Assembly (NCBI GenBank): GCA_022447625.1
Contig: JAKVAX010000006.1
Location: 62,001 to 126,000, forward strand
Length of the DNA: 64,000 nt
From: Flavobacteriales bacterium
GTDB lineage: Bacteria > Bacteroidota > Bacteroidia > Flavobacteriales_D > Sanyastnellaceae
Direction: 5' to 3'
Positions 46,002-55,528 of the stretch are shown here, in pieces. The translations under genes and the position numbers were made by a program. How positions within the stretch are numbered: position 1 is the stretch's first letter; each line of letters opens with the position of its first letter. The notes under the pieces are model-generated. The model was not told where the DNA came from. It worked only from the letters and a program-made list of their open reading frames with translations, and ran no database searches.

Positions 46002-46898
46002 TTAAAAAAGAGTCGCGCCTTTGATGAGGTGCGGCTTTTTTATTTCCACCCCAAATCGTTCTTCGGCCCGCAGGGCAAAATCAATGCACGATTCAGGAGT
46101 CAGGATACTATCAGGTTGGTGCATTAAGAGATGTACCTCTCGAAGGCCCATGGCTTTCCATTGCTCGATGCGATCCATCCACTGATTGAAACGAAGCGCA
46201 TCGGTTGGGTGGCCTTCATAGCCTCCGAAACGCAAGAGCAGCCAAGGGGCAATGCTTCGCATGTGCATCGCGTCGCGTCGTCCGGCGGTGTCGCAGATTA
46301 CAGCGCCAATTCCATGTTCTTGCATAGCGGCCCAAACTTCTTCCGCCTGTTCTTCGTCTTCGAACCAACGAGGATGGCGAAACTCAATCGAAAGCAGCAA
46401 TTCTCTCGGCCACGTTTTGAAGAAGGTGATGAGCTTGTGTCCTTCATTGGGTGTGAAATTCGGCGGTAGCTGAATAAAGGAAGGTGAAAGCTTCTGCTCA
46501 AAGGCCAACAAAGATTGAATGAATTCATCTACCAGTCCTTCACAATTGTTGAAACGGCGGTAATGCGTAATCAACTGAGGGAACTTCGGACAAAACTTGA
46601 AGTCAGATGGAGATCCGTCGTGCCATTTGCGAATGGTAGTCGGAGGATGAATGCGGTAGTGCGTCGCATTCAATTCAATCGTTCCGAACTGTTCGCAGTA
46701 ACGTTCCATCATTTGATTCGCCGGAGTCTTCTCAGGATAAATCTTTCCTTTCCATTTCGGAATATTCCACATGGTTCCACCAACGAAGATGTCTAGCTTT
46801 TCGGCGGGTTTCCCTGGCATGGCCAAGGCTGTTTGGGGGTGATCAGGAGGCATGATGAACTCCACACCATCGATATTATCTAGCTTTCCGTATTTCAC
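46002..46898 (-). CDS. DUF72 domain-containing protein (YecE-like)
   Basis: The 298-residue protein matches DUF72: FVGGTMWNIPKWKGKIYP, then EQFGTIELNATHYRIHPPTTIRKWH, FKFCPKFPQLITHYRRF and LSIEFRHPRWF. The fold is a TIM barrel; its function is not established. The last codons overlap the secA terminator hairpin. Its start codon is 70 bases from the divergent membrane-protein gene. Confidence 0.88.
   Translation of the reverse strand: MKYGKLDNIDGVEFIMPPDHPQTALAMPGKPAEKLDIFVGGTMWNIPKWKGKIYPEKTPANQMMERYCEQFGTIELNATHYRIHPPTTIRKWHDGSPSDFKFCPKFPQLITHYRRFNNCEGLVDEFIQSLLAFEQKLSPSFIQLPPNFTPNEGHKLITFFKTWPRELLLSIEFRHPRWFEDEEQAEEVWAAMQEHGIGAVICDTAGRRDAMHMRSIAPWLLLRFGGYEGHPTDALRFNQWMDRIEQWKAMGLREVHLLMHQPDSILTPESCIDFALRAEERFGVEIKKPHLIKGATLF
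46004..46041 (+). terminator. bidirectional terminator after secA
   Basis: AGTCGCGCC (46011-46019) pairs with GGTGCGGCT (46028-46036), with A-run before and T-run after. On the minus strand it sits within the last codons of the DUF72 gene, which ends at 46002, so one hairpin serves both convergent genes. Confidence 0.8.
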
Positions 46899-46969
46899 GA
46901 GAGCAATTTCGTAGATTCAAACAACAGAATAGACAGTTGAACTGTTTAATAGTGAACAAACCCAAGGAA

Positions 46970-47353
46970 ATGGAGCAAGAGGAAGACGAAATTCTGGACA
47001 TGCCCGAAGCTCCTCGAGATAAATCGAAGGAGTATTTCAATCTGCGAATGATTAGCACGATTGCCATTGCAGTTGGCTTGGTGTTTCGTTTGCAGCATTG
47101 GCCATACTCGAGTACTATTCTGATTTTCGGTGCCGCAGGATGGACGATTTGGAATTTCCTAGATCTCTTCGCCCAAAAAAAACCAAAGCTCTGGCGATAT
47201 GCTTATTTCGTTGGTAGACTAGCGCTCGTGTCGTCAATTTTCTTGTTGTTCTTGACCAGACTGGAGTACATGAAGTACTTTCTAGCTGTAGCAGGTATCG
47301 CTTTCTTGGTTGGTTTCGCTACCGCTCCGAAGAGCGCACGACGCATGCCGTAA
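46970..47353 (+). CDS. small membrane protein, GldL-like helices
   Basis: About 127 residues have an acidic N-terminus (EQEEDEILDMPEAPRDK) and four hydrophobic helices. The helix turn FRLQHWPYSSTILIFGAAGW resembles the HWP turn of GldL N-terminal segments, though the large GldL cytoplasmic domain is absent. The ATG at 46970 is preferred over the in-frame one at 46937. It lies 62 bases before comF. The function is unknown. Confidence 0.6.
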   Translation: MEQEEDEILDMPEAPRDKSKEYFNLRMISTIAIAVGLVFRLQHWPYSSTILIFGAAGWTIWNFLDLFAQKKPKLWRYAYFVGRLALVSSIFLLFLTRLEYMKYFLAVAGIAFLVGFATAPKSARRMP

Positions 47354-47415
47354 AGAATAGGTCAACACCTATAAAGTTCTTGTTGGAATGGTCTTATTCT
47401 TTCTCATCTTAAGGC

Positions 47416-48096
47416 GTGTTTCAAGCGCTCTACGAACTGCTCTTTCCGCCAACATGTCCTGTTTGTCAGCAGGCCAAACCTGCCTTTCATGGTTTCTTGT
47501 GCTTGGGGTGTTTGGCTGATCTTTCTTTTTCGCTTCGTCCGAAAGGAATTCAGCCAGTAGAAAAGGCATTTTGGGGTCGAGTGCCCGTTCACAGCGCGTA
47601 CAGTTGGTTGCGTTTTAATCCACAGAACAGAACTCGAGACTTATTACATGCCATTAAGTACGATCAAGATGAGCGGCTCGGACAAGCGATGGGACGTCGA
47701 TTTGGACGTGACTTGTTATCGGTTATTCATGATCCTCCCGATTTAATTCTACCCGTTCCGCTTCATGCGAAAAAAATGAAACGAAGAGGCTTCAATCAAG
47801 CAGAAGCCATCGCCAAGGGAATGTCCGAGGTGTTAAAAATCCCGATAAATTCAACCTTGCTTTCGCGAACTGAACATCAAGCGTCACTCACTAAATTAAG
47901 TCGAATTGACCGCTGGGAGCGGATTAGAAGCGCTTATCAATGTCAGTCGGAATTGCTCACTGATGTGCATTACATGGTGGTTGATGATGTGATCACCACC
48001 GGAGCTACAATAGAGGCTTGCGTCAATGCGTTGCTAGAGGCGGGAGCGAAAAAGGTCTCAGTTGCATCGCTTGCATACGCTGAACGCCAGTTCTGA
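47416..48096 (+). CDS. comF: ComF family phosphoribosyltransferase-like protein
   Basis: The 226-residue protein has an N-terminal zinc motif (Cys14, Cys17, Cys29, Cys32 in TCPVCQ and FLCLGCL) and a C-terminal PRTase fold with the PRPP loop VVDDVITTGATIEACVNAL. LLHAIKYDQDERLG, LILPVPLHAKKMKRRGFNQAE and LLSRTEHQASLTKLSR are all ComF blocks. ComF takes part in DNA uptake during natural transformation in species studied. No other competence gene is in the window. Confidence 0.9.
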   Translation: MFQALYELLFPPTCPVCQQAKPAFHGFLCLGCLADLSFSLRPKGIQPVEKAFWGRVPVHSAYSWLRFNPQNRTRDLLHAIKYDQDERLGQAMGRRFGRDLLSVIHDPPDLILPVPLHAKKMKRRGFNQAEAIAKGMSEVLKIPINSTLLSRTEHQASLTKLSRIDRWERIRSAYQCQSELLTDVHYMVVDDVITTGATIEACVNALLEAGAKKVSVASLAYAERQF

Positions 48097-48108
48097 GCTC
48101 CGAAGCAT

Positions 48109-48116
48109 TATCTTTG
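48109..48116 (+). promoter_or_regulatory. TAnnTTTG box of the fRMsr gene
   Basis: TATCTTTG matches the -7 consensus and lies 4 bases before the ATG at 48121, suggesting an almost leaderless mRNA. Confidence 0.5.
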
Positions 48117-48120
48117 TCGC

Positions 48121-48606
48121 ATGGCTTCAACGTTGACCATTGATTCTGCCCTATCAAAGGCAGAAAAGTACACTACAATCTTGCCCCAAATGGCATCTTT
48201 AATCCAAGGTGAACCAAACGCTGTAGCGAATATGGCGAACTTCTCTGCAGTGATTAAGGAAGTTTGGGGGCATCACTGGGTTGGATTCTACACAGTAGAA
48301 GATGACCAATTGGTGCTTGGCCCTTTTCAAGGGCCTATTGCATGCACGCGTCTTTTTAAAGGAAAAGGGGTGTGCGCGGCTGCTTGGGAGAGCGAAGAGA
48401 CAGTAGTTGTTGAAGACGTTGACGCCTTTCCAGGTCACGTGGCTTGTAGTTCTTTGAGTCGTTCAGAGATTGTTATTCCGGTCAAGAATGCGAACAATGA
48501 AGTGGTCGCTGTGCTCGACATCGATAGCGATCAGCTAGCTGCTTTTGATCAAGAAGACAAAGCCGGTTTGGAAGCCTTGGTAGAATTGCTAAAACCGTGT
48601 ATGTGA
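48121..48606 (+). CDS. msrC: free methionine-(R)-sulfoxide reductase (GAF domain)
   Basis: The 161-residue GAF-domain protein has the three cysteines of fRMsr at 75, 85 and 109 (IACTRLFKGKGVC, HVACSSLSRSEI). Their spacing (10 and 24) equals that of the E. coli enzyme as I recall it (Cys84, Cys94, Cys118). The enzyme reduces free methionine-R-sulfoxide, protecting against oxidation. Its stop overlaps the start of the next gene, which implies coupling. Confidence 0.9.
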   Translation: MASTLTIDSALSKAEKYTTILPQMASLIQGEPNAVANMANFSAVIKEVWGHHWVGFYTVEDDQLVLGPFQGPIACTRLFKGKGVCAAAWESEETVVVEDVDAFPGHVACSSLSRSEIVIPVKNANNEVVAVLDIDSDQLAAFDQEDKAGLEALVELLKPCM

Positions 48607-50183
48607 TCAAGTATATACTGCTCGTAGTATTGGCCATTGCCTTGTTTTCTTGTGCGAAAATCGTCCCAATTGATGGTGGGGATAAAGACACGGAAGCTCC
48701 GCGTGATACCTTGATGGTTCCACGAAATTTGAGCACGAACTTCCAGGGCAGTCGTATCTACATTGAGTTCAATGAGTATGTGACCTTGAACGATATCTAC
48801 AATCAATTAGTAGTGTCTCCTCCGTTCGAGACTCAGCCTGAGATTCGAATTCGAAAGAAGGCGGTCATCATTGACCTGAAAGAAGACTTGTTGCCCAATG
48901 TGACTTACACCATGAACTTCGGTACCGGAGTTGTAGATGTCAATGAGGGCAATCCCGCAAAGAATCTGATGTATGTTTTCTCTACGGGCCCTGAACTAGA
49001 TAGTTTGACCTTGGCTGGAGAAGTGCGAGATGCGTTCACCGGTCAACCTGTGCAAGGGGCTAAAGTGATGCTCTATGAATCTCTTGAGGATAGCATGCCG
49101 AGGACGAGTCGTCCGTATTACTTCACCCGAACAGATGAAGAAGGGAAGTACCAGTTTAGCTATTTGAAAGAAGGTGAATTTCAACTTTTCGCTATCGCGG
49201 AAGAGGCTCAGAACTATATCTACGACCTTCCTGAAGAGCGCATTGCTTTCCTTGACTCCACGGTATTCCCAGGACGACCTTCAGAAGCGAAGACGCTTCC
49301 TACGCTGCGATTAAGCCAAGAGGTTGACACTACTCAATACGTGGAAAGCGCTGTTTCAGATAGCTCTGGTTTCTTGCGTGTGAAGATGTACAACCCGTTT
49401 GCCAACGGTGTGCCGGTATCGATAGCAACCGTACCACCACAAGCAATTAATATTTGGTACGAAGGCCGAGACTCGCTCTTTGCTTGGACCGACGCATCCT
49501 ATGTAGGTGAAAGAGACTGGGTAGTGAATGCCGGGGAGAGTTCAGATACCTTGCGCGAAGAAGGGCTCGAATACGTTGCTCGAAACCTTGCCTTGCGTTC
49601 TGGAATGCCCGGAACTGTGTCCGCAGATGACACACTGAGCTTGCGCTTTGATTTACCGATAGAAACGCTTTCGCCGTTCCGCGTTAGCGCAAAAAGAGAC
49701 TCTATTGATATATCGGTGGAGATGAGTGAGAGTGAAGATCCCTTCGCAGTGAATTTCGATCTCGACTTAGAACCTGGGAATTCTTATGAACTGTTGTTGC
49801 TGCCAGAAGCAGTCATTGGTTTTGATGGAGCGAAGACTGATACCTTGATTTGGGCATTTGATACCCATGACCAAGAGCACTACGGTTTGTTACGTTTAGA
49901 TTACGTTTCAGAAGATAATCGAGAAGGAATCATCGAACTTACTGACAAAGACGGAAGTGTGGTTCGCGTGGCAAAAGTTGTTGGAAGCCAACAGCTTGAG
50001 TTTGCTGGGTTATTGCCCGGTGTTTTTCGATTACGTATCTTCTTTGATGAAAATGGCAATGGCTTTTGGGATCCAGCGGATTACGCTTCGAAAACCCAGC
50101 CTGAAATAATGCTAAATATGCCTAGTGAAATTTCAGTTCGTTCTAATTGGGAAGTTGATCTGGAATGGATCACTGAAAATTAG
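48603..50183 (+). CDS. Ig-like (Big_5) domain lipoprotein
   Basis: About 526 residues have a lipoprotein signal with Cys in ALFSCAK (N-terminus IKYILLVVLAIALFSC). The N-terminal region RIYIEFNEYVTLNDI and LPNVTYTMNFGTGVVD is a Big_5 (SbsA-type Ig-like) domain. A carboxypeptidase-regulatory-like segment follows (TLAGEVRDAFTGQPVQGAKVMLYESL). The C-terminus ends with FRLRIFFDENGNGFWDPADY. The start is GTG at 48603 overlapping the previous TGA, with GTG at 48597 as an alternative. It probably acts as a surface lipoprotein; the ligand is unknown. Confidence 0.78.
   Translation: MIKYILLVVLAIALFSCAKIVPIDGGDKDTEAPRDTLMVPRNLSTNFQGSRIYIEFNEYVTLNDIYNQLVVSPPFETQPEIRIRKKAVIIDLKEDLLPNVTYTMNFGTGVVDVNEGNPAKNLMYVFSTGPELDSLTLAGEVRDAFTGQPVQGAKVMLYESLEDSMPRTSRPYYFTRTDEEGKYQFSYLKEGEFQLFAIAEEAQNYIYDLPEERIAFLDSTVFPGRPSEAKTLPTLRLSQEVDTTQYVESAVSDSSGFLRVKMYNPFANGVPVSIATVPPQAINIWYEGRDSLFAWTDASYVGERDWVVNAGESSDTLREEGLEYVARNLALRSGMPGTVSADDTLSLRFDLPIETLSPFRVSAKRDSIDISVEMSESEDPFAVNFDLDLEPGNSYELLLLPEAVIGFDGAKTDTLIWAFDTHDQEHYGLLRLDYVSEDNREGIIELTDKDGSVVRVAKVVGSQQLEFAGLLPGVFRLRIFFDENGNGFWDPADYASKTQPEIMLNMPSEISVRSNWEVDLEWITEN
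49677..49689 (-). repeat. 13-mer repeat, copy with one mismatch
   Basis: TTCCGCGTTAGCG differs at one base from the reverse complement of the 13-mer; it lies antisense within the Big_5 lipoprotein gene. Confidence 0.7.
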
Positions 50184-50256
50184 CAGAAACAAGCAACCAT
50201 CTAGGTTGTTATGAAGTCTTTTAGCTATGACTCTTGAATTACTGATGCTTAACAAG

Positions 50257-53200
50257 ATGTTTAAAATGCGTTTGCTTCTCACCCTACTATGCTCTCTCAT
50301 CATTGGTTCGGCGGTTGCTCAGGATGTTATCCCTACGAAGGGAAAAGAGTTCTGGGTGGGCTTCATGCAGAACTATGAAGTTGAAGAGTGGCAAGAGGAA
50401 TTGAATATTTTCATTACCTCCGATCAAAGTACAGTTGGTACTATTCAGATTCCAGGGCAAGGATTCTCTCAAGCCTTCAGCGTTACTGCGAATCAGACGA
50501 CCACAGTCACCCTGGATAACCCAATTGCAGAGCACTTTACCAATCAAGTGATAGAAAATAAAGGTATCTACATTGAAACAGTGGATACCGTTTCTGTTTT
50601 TGCGATCAACTTCAACGGATATACAGCCGATGGAACGAAGATTCTTCCAACACCATCGTTGGGAACAGAATACCGAATCAGTTCCTACCAAGGATTGTCG
50701 AGCTGGGGCTCTGAGTTCTTGATTGTAGCTACAGAAGACGATACAGAAATTGAAGTTATCCCGAGTGCATCAACCCTAGGTGGTGATCCCGCAGGTGTGC
50801 CTTTCATTGTTGAAATGGACGCCGGTGAAAGCTACCAAGTAAAGGTGGGTGACAGCTCCGAAGACTTTATGGGCACCGTCATACGAGGAACCGAGGCCAA
50901 CGGAGATTGTAGGCCTTTTGCCGTTTTCTCTGGTTCTGGTTGTACCAATATTTATACCGGTTGTGGTGCCTGTGACCACATTTATGAGCAGAACTTCCCA
51001 GTAGATACTTGGGGAACGGACTTCTATGTGGTTCCATTCAGTTTTGCAACATCGTACACATACCGTGTACTCGCTAACGAAGACAATACAAGCATCTCTG
51101 TGAACGGAGGAGCACCGTTTACCTTGAACGCAGGTGAATTCACAGAATACAATGATATTCCTGATGTACAATGTGTAAGCGCTGATAAGGGAATTAGTGT
51201 AACACAATACATGGAAGGGATTACTTGCGCTGGAGCAGGTGATCCGGCAATGTGCATCATGAACGATGAGTCTCAGAAGATTGATAATATCACCTTCGCA
51301 ACTGTCAACTCCACGGTGATTAATCAGCACGGTCTGAACGTCATCATGAATACAGCAGATGTGGGAACCTTGACACTGGATGGTGCCACGGTGCCTTCTG
51401 GAGATTTCACGCCTTTCCCGGATTGCCCGAGCCACTCTTATGCGCAAATCACCATTGCAGAAGGTAGCCACACACTTGACGCACCAAACGGTTTCACAGC
51501 GTATGTATACGGTACAGGTGATGCAGAGAGCTACGCCTACTCTGTAGGTTCCTTCACCCCAGCACCTCCACTCATTGTGGATGACGTGTTGTGTTCAAGT
51601 GATACGATCAACATTGCGGTTGAAACAGGGCTTTTGGACGTTTACTGGTATGCAGAAACAAACCCTGAGGACACGATTGCTGAAGGACCTCAGCTAACAT
51701 TGATTCCGCCAATCGTGAGTGATATCTACGTAGCCGTAGGTAACCAATTCCAAAGTGGATGTTTGGAAGAAGAATTCTTCTCAGTAGAGGTTCCTGACCC
51801 GCCAACCTTAGAGATGTTCCAAGCTGATGAAGAAGTTTGTGAATTCCAAAGCACGCAGCTCGGAGTCACCGTAACACCGAACTCGGGGGCGTACAATTAT
51901 ACTTGGACACCGGCCATCGGTCTGGATGATCCAAACAGTCCGAATCCGGTTGCCACGCCGTTAGAAACTACAACATATTCCGTCTTGGTGAGTACCGCCA
52001 CCGGCTGTGGTTCGAACATTGACTCCCTGACCATTGAGGTCATCGATGGTAACATTGCCAACTTTGAGGCCACATCAACTGACCTTGATTTCTGTACCGG
52101 AGAACAAGCCGAGTTCACCATTGACATTCAAGAAAGTGTCTTTGAAGACAACTTCGACCCAGGCATATCCTGGGGGCTATGGGATGACATCCAAAACGGA
52201 ACGGAAGATGTAGGATGTGGCAGTGCCACGGGTAACGCACTGTGGTTTAACGGAACCGGACAACGATCTGCCGAGTCTATCGATATCGATGTGGCGAATG
52301 GTGGTTCTGTGCAATTTAGTTTGCGCATTGGGTCTACGTCATTCCCATGTGATAACGTAGATGTCGGTGAAGACATCGTACTTGAGTACTCTACTGGTGG
52401 AGGCGGCGGTCCATGGACCGTCATGCAGACCTTCTTTGAATCAGGTTATGCCACATTCACAGACGTATCAGTAGAGATTCCAATGGGTGCGCAAACAGCG
52501 AGCACTCGTTTCCGCTGGCGTCAGCTTGCCAATAGCGGAGGAAATGAAGACAACTGGTCAATTGACAATATCTACATCGGAGCGACGAATACGGATGATT
52601 ACGTATTTGAGTGGGCGCCGGCATACGAATTGAGTGCTACGGATATCGCAAATCCTATTGCGACACCGTTGGTAGATACAACGTACTATGTTACCATGAC
52701 TGATCAGGTGACAGGGTGTGTCTACAGCGATTCATTGACTGTAGATATCGGTCAAGGATTCGTTCTTGAAATGACACCGGATACTGCACTTTGTGATGTT
52801 CAAGGTATTCCGATTAGTGCGACACCAGACATCGAAGGTGACTACAATTGGGATTGGGTTGGAGACGATTTGAATAACCCATGGATCGAATCACCAACAG
52901 CATCTCCAACTTCAACTACGACCTACAACGTGACAGTAACATCTGTTCAAGGTTGTGAAGCGACCGGAGAAGTGACGGTAACTGTGAACCAGTTGCTCGA
53001 TCTCACGGTGGCAACCACCGATGACGAGTTCTGTGCGGGTGAAAGTGTAGACTTGAGTGCCGACGTTGGAGGAGTCTCCGGGTTAGAATATGCTTGGAGT
53101 CCGGCTGAAGGTCTTGATGATGCGACGGCTCAAAACCCAGTGGCTAGTCCAACCGCAGACGTGATTTACGAGGTCATTGTAACCGATCCTCAATCAGGTT

Positions 53201-54837
53201 GTGTCTTGAATGATGAAATTGCATTGGAAGTATTCGATGCCTTCACCATTGACGCAGGTGAAGATCAAGAACTTTGCACGGTGGCTGGTTTCCAATTGAA
53301 TGCCACTGACAACACTAATGACCTATTGCAATGGGAGTGGGACAACAATGGGGTTCTTGATAATGCCAACGTACCTAACCCAACGATTTCCACAGATGGT
53401 ACTTACACTTTCACAGTAACCGCAGAAAGTCCAGCAGGATGTGCAAGCACTGACGAGGTTACCATCACTCTGCTTTTCGAATCATTTGATCTCGGGCCAA
53501 ACGTAGATATCTGTGCTGGCGATGTCGCTACACTTGATACGGGCTATGGTGCGGAATTCGACCACGATTGGAGTACGAATGAAACGACACCAACGGTTGA
53601 CGTTAATGCGACTGGAACGTACTCAGTAACAGTAACTAGTCCTGAAGGATGTGAAGAAACAGATAACATCGACGTAGTTGTGCACGATCTTCCTGTAGTA
53701 GATCTAGGCGTTGACCCCGGTCTGTGTGAAGGAGAAACATGGGATCTTGACGCTGGAAACGCTGGTGCTGATTTCGATTGGAGTACCAATCAATCAACGC
53801 AGGTTATTACAGTGAACGAGACAGACACGTACTCGGTGACAGTAACCGATGATTTCAACTGTGCGACCCAAGTATCAATTGACCTTGTATTCCACTTGAA
53901 CCCAGTTCTTGAGCTCCCAGATGAACACACCATGTGTGAAGATGAGATGCTCGTGTTAGATGCCGCCAACCCAGGTTCAACTTATGACTGGAGCACGGAT
54001 GAGGTGACCCAAACGATCTCGGTGAACCAAGAAGGACTATACACCGTGGTTGTAACGAATGAATTCAATTGTACTTCCCAAGATCAGACTTTCTTGTTTG
54101 TCGAGACCTATCCAGTAGTTGATTTAGGTGAAGACAGCCAACACTGTGTGGGTGAAGTCGTAACCATTGACGCTGGGAACCCTGGATTGAATTTCACGTG
54201 GTCTACGAATGAAACAACGCAGTCGATTGATGTGGAAAATACCGGAACCTACGTGGTGACAGTAGATAACGGATACTGTTTCACAACAGACGACGTTGAT
54301 CTGCTCTTCAACCCACTTCCGGTGAATAACCTATTCGAAGATTCGTTATTCTGTTTCAGTTTGCCACCATACCAGGTGCATTTGGATGCAGGTAACAATG
54401 GTTCTACTTACTTATGGAGCAACGGTAGTGATAACCAAAGCATCAACGTTGGATCTGAAGGGTTGTACACGGTTCAAGTGACTACTGAGTTCGGTTGTAG
54501 CTTGACCTTTGATACCTTCATTCACGAAGTGTGCTACGGTGAAAATCTTTACCTGCCTAACGCCTTTACTCCGAACAACGACGGTGTCAACGATATCTTC
54601 CAAGCTGTGGGAGATGCTGTGACAGAGTTCGAGCTAGAAGTATGGAACCGTTGGGGTGAGAAGATCTGGGAGACAGATGATATCACGCAATACTGGGTTG
54701 GTAATGTCAACGGAGGTGAGTACTACGCGGAAACAGATGTATATGTTTACGTTGTACGCTACAAGTACATCACAAACGTAGAAGGCGAAGAATCAGAATG
54801 GGTAGAGAAGACAGGACACGTCTCTCTTATCCGTTAA
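50257..54837 (+). CDS. giant adhesin with IgGFc-binding-like N-terminus, Ig/PKD repeats and T9SS type B C-terminus
   Basis: About 1526 residues begin with a signal peptide (RLLLTLLCSLIIGSAVAQ). The N-terminal 400 residues match the IgGFc-binding domain (GKEFWVGFMQNYEVEEWQEE). A reelin-subrepeat-like module sits near residues 630-790 (FEDNFDPG ... DNWSIDNIYIG). Seven or more Ig/PKD-like repeats follow, each with NETTPTVDVNATGTYSVTVT-type motifs. The C-terminus NAFTPNNDGVNDIFQAVG is the gliding-associated type B sorting signal. It should be a T9SS-exported surface adhesin. The outer in-frame start is 50227; 50257 is chosen next to the signal peptide. Its end overlaps the ktrA-like gene by 11 bases. 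Confidence 0.88.
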   Translation: MFKMRLLLTLLCSLIIGSAVAQDVIPTKGKEFWVGFMQNYEVEEWQEELNIFITSDQSTVGTIQIPGQGFSQAFSVTANQTTTVTLDNPIAEHFTNQVIENKGIYIETVDTVSVFAINFNGYTADGTKILPTPSLGTEYRISSYQGLSSWGSEFLIVATEDDTEIEVIPSASTLGGDPAGVPFIVEMDAGESYQVKVGDSSEDFMGTVIRGTEANGDCRPFAVFSGSGCTNIYTGCGACDHIYEQNFPVDTWGTDFYVVPFSFATSYTYRVLANEDNTSISVNGGAPFTLNAGEFTEYNDIPDVQCVSADKGISVTQYMEGITCAGAGDPAMCIMNDESQKIDNITFATVNSTVINQHGLNVIMNTADVGTLTLDGATVPSGDFTPFPDCPSHSYAQITIAEGSHTLDAPNGFTAYVYGTGDAESYAYSVGSFTPAPPLIVDDVLCSSDTINIAVETGLLDVYWYAETNPEDTIAEGPQLTLIPPIVSDIYVAVGNQFQSGCLEEEFFSVEVPDPPTLEMFQADEEVCEFQSTQLGVTVTPNSGAYNYTWTPAIGLDDPNSPNPVATPLETTTYSVLVSTATGCGSNIDSLTIEVIDGNIANFEATSTDLDFCTGEQAEFTIDIQESVFEDNFDPGISWGLWDDIQNGTEDVGCGSATGNALWFNGTGQRSAESIDIDVANGGSVQFSLRIGSTSFPCDNVDVGEDIVLEYSTGGGGGPWTVMQTFFESGYATFTDVSVEIPMGAQTASTRFRWRQLANSGGNEDNWSIDNIYIGATNTDDYVFEWAPAYELSATDIANPIATPLVDTTYYVTMTDQVTGCVYSDSLTVDIGQGFVLEMTPDTALCDVQGIPISATPDIEGDYNWDWVGDDLNNPWIESPTASPTSTTTYNVTVTSVQGCEATGEVTVTVNQLLDLTVATTDDEFCAGESVDLSADVGGVSGLEYAWSPAEGLDDATAQNPVASPTADVIYEVIVTDPQSGCVLNDEIALEVFDAFTIDAGEDQELCTVAGFQLNATDNTNDLLQWEWDNNGVLDNANVPNPTISTDGTYTFTVTAESPAGCASTDEVTITLLFESFDLGPNVDICAGDVATLDTGYGAEFDHDWSTNETTPTVDVNATGTYSVTVTSPEGCEETDNIDVVVHDLPVVDLGVDPGLCEGETWDLDAGNAGADFDWSTNQSTQVITVNETDTYSVTVTDDFNCATQVSIDLVFHLNPVLELPDEHTMCEDEMLVLDAANPGSTYDWSTDEVTQTISVNQEGLYTVVVTNEFNCTSQDQTFLFVETYPVVDLGEDSQHCVGEVVTIDAGNPGLNFTWSTNETTQSIDVENTGTYVVTVDNGYCFTTDDVDLLFNPLPVNNLFEDSLFCFSLPPYQVHLDAGNNGSTYLWSNGSDNQSINVGSEGLYTVQVTTEFGCSLTFDTFIHEVCYGENLYLPNAFTPNNDGVNDIFQAVGDAVTEFELEVWNRWGEKIWETDDITQYWVGNVNGGEYYAETDVYVYVVRYKYITNVEGEESEWVEKTGHVSLIR

Positions 54838-55522
54838 TCTCGAGGAAGCGCTTCACATTATCAAGTGTGCCAAAGACGATCAGTGTGTCTGTTGTATAGA
54901 CCACTGTTTCGGCACGTGGTACACCTAGGATGTGTTCTTCACGTACCACTTCGCCATTCTTTTCCTCTTCGTAGCAACGCTTGATAGTAATCAAGGTTAG
55001 ATTGTACTTGTTGACAAGATCAATGTCTTCAAGGGAGCGATTAGCAATTCCTCGTGGTGCTTTGACTTCAGCCACCTCGTAATTATCTGGAAGCTGAAGG
55101 AAGGCAGTAATATTCGGGTTAATCAATTGCTCAGCAACCAAACTAGCGAACTCTTCTTCAGGTGCTAGAATCTCTTCGATTCCAAGACTCTTCAGGATAC
55201 GTTTCTGGTTTTCCCCACTGGCACGTACGATGACACGAGGCACCTTGAAATCAAGCAGGTTCATAACGGTCAAGATCGTCGCTTCGAAGTTCTCTCCAAT
55301 GGCTACTACTGCAGCGTCCATTTCATTGATCTTCTGGGAAAGCATGGCCTTTTGATCGGTAGTATCGAGCTGAACTGCGAGGGCCACATTGTCTCTGATA
55401 TTCTCAATGCGATCGAGGTTGTTGTCAAAAGCAAAAACCTCTGCTCCCTTAGCTGATAACTTATTGGCGATTTGGGTTCCATAGCGCCCCACACCAATCA
55501 CGGCGAATCGATTTCTTGACAT
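54827..55522 (-). CDS. TrkA/KtrA-type potassium uptake regulator
   Basis: The 231-residue cytosolic protein has an RCK-N Rossmann domain (FAVIGVGRYGTQIAN, residues 6-20, GxGxxG) and an RCK-C domain with the final LIVFGTLDNVKRFLEING. DAAVVAIGENFEATILTV is the family's second signature. It would gate a Ktr or Trk potassium channel in response to nucleotides. No KtrB or TrkH gene is adjacent in this window; kynU lies immediately upstream on the same strand, 6 bases away. Confidence 0.88.
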   Translation of the reverse strand: MSRNRFAVIGVGRYGTQIANKLSAKGAEVFAFDNNLDRIENIRDNVALAVQLDTTDQKAMLSQKINEMDAAVVAIGENFEATILTVMNLLDFKVPRVIVRASGENQKRILKSLGIEEILAPEEEFASLVAEQLINPNITAFLQLPDNYEVAEVKAPRGIANRSLEDIDLVNKYNLTLITIKRCYEEEKNGEVVREEHILGVPRAETVVYTTDTLIVFGTLDNVKRFLEING

Positions 55523-55528
55523 AGTTTC

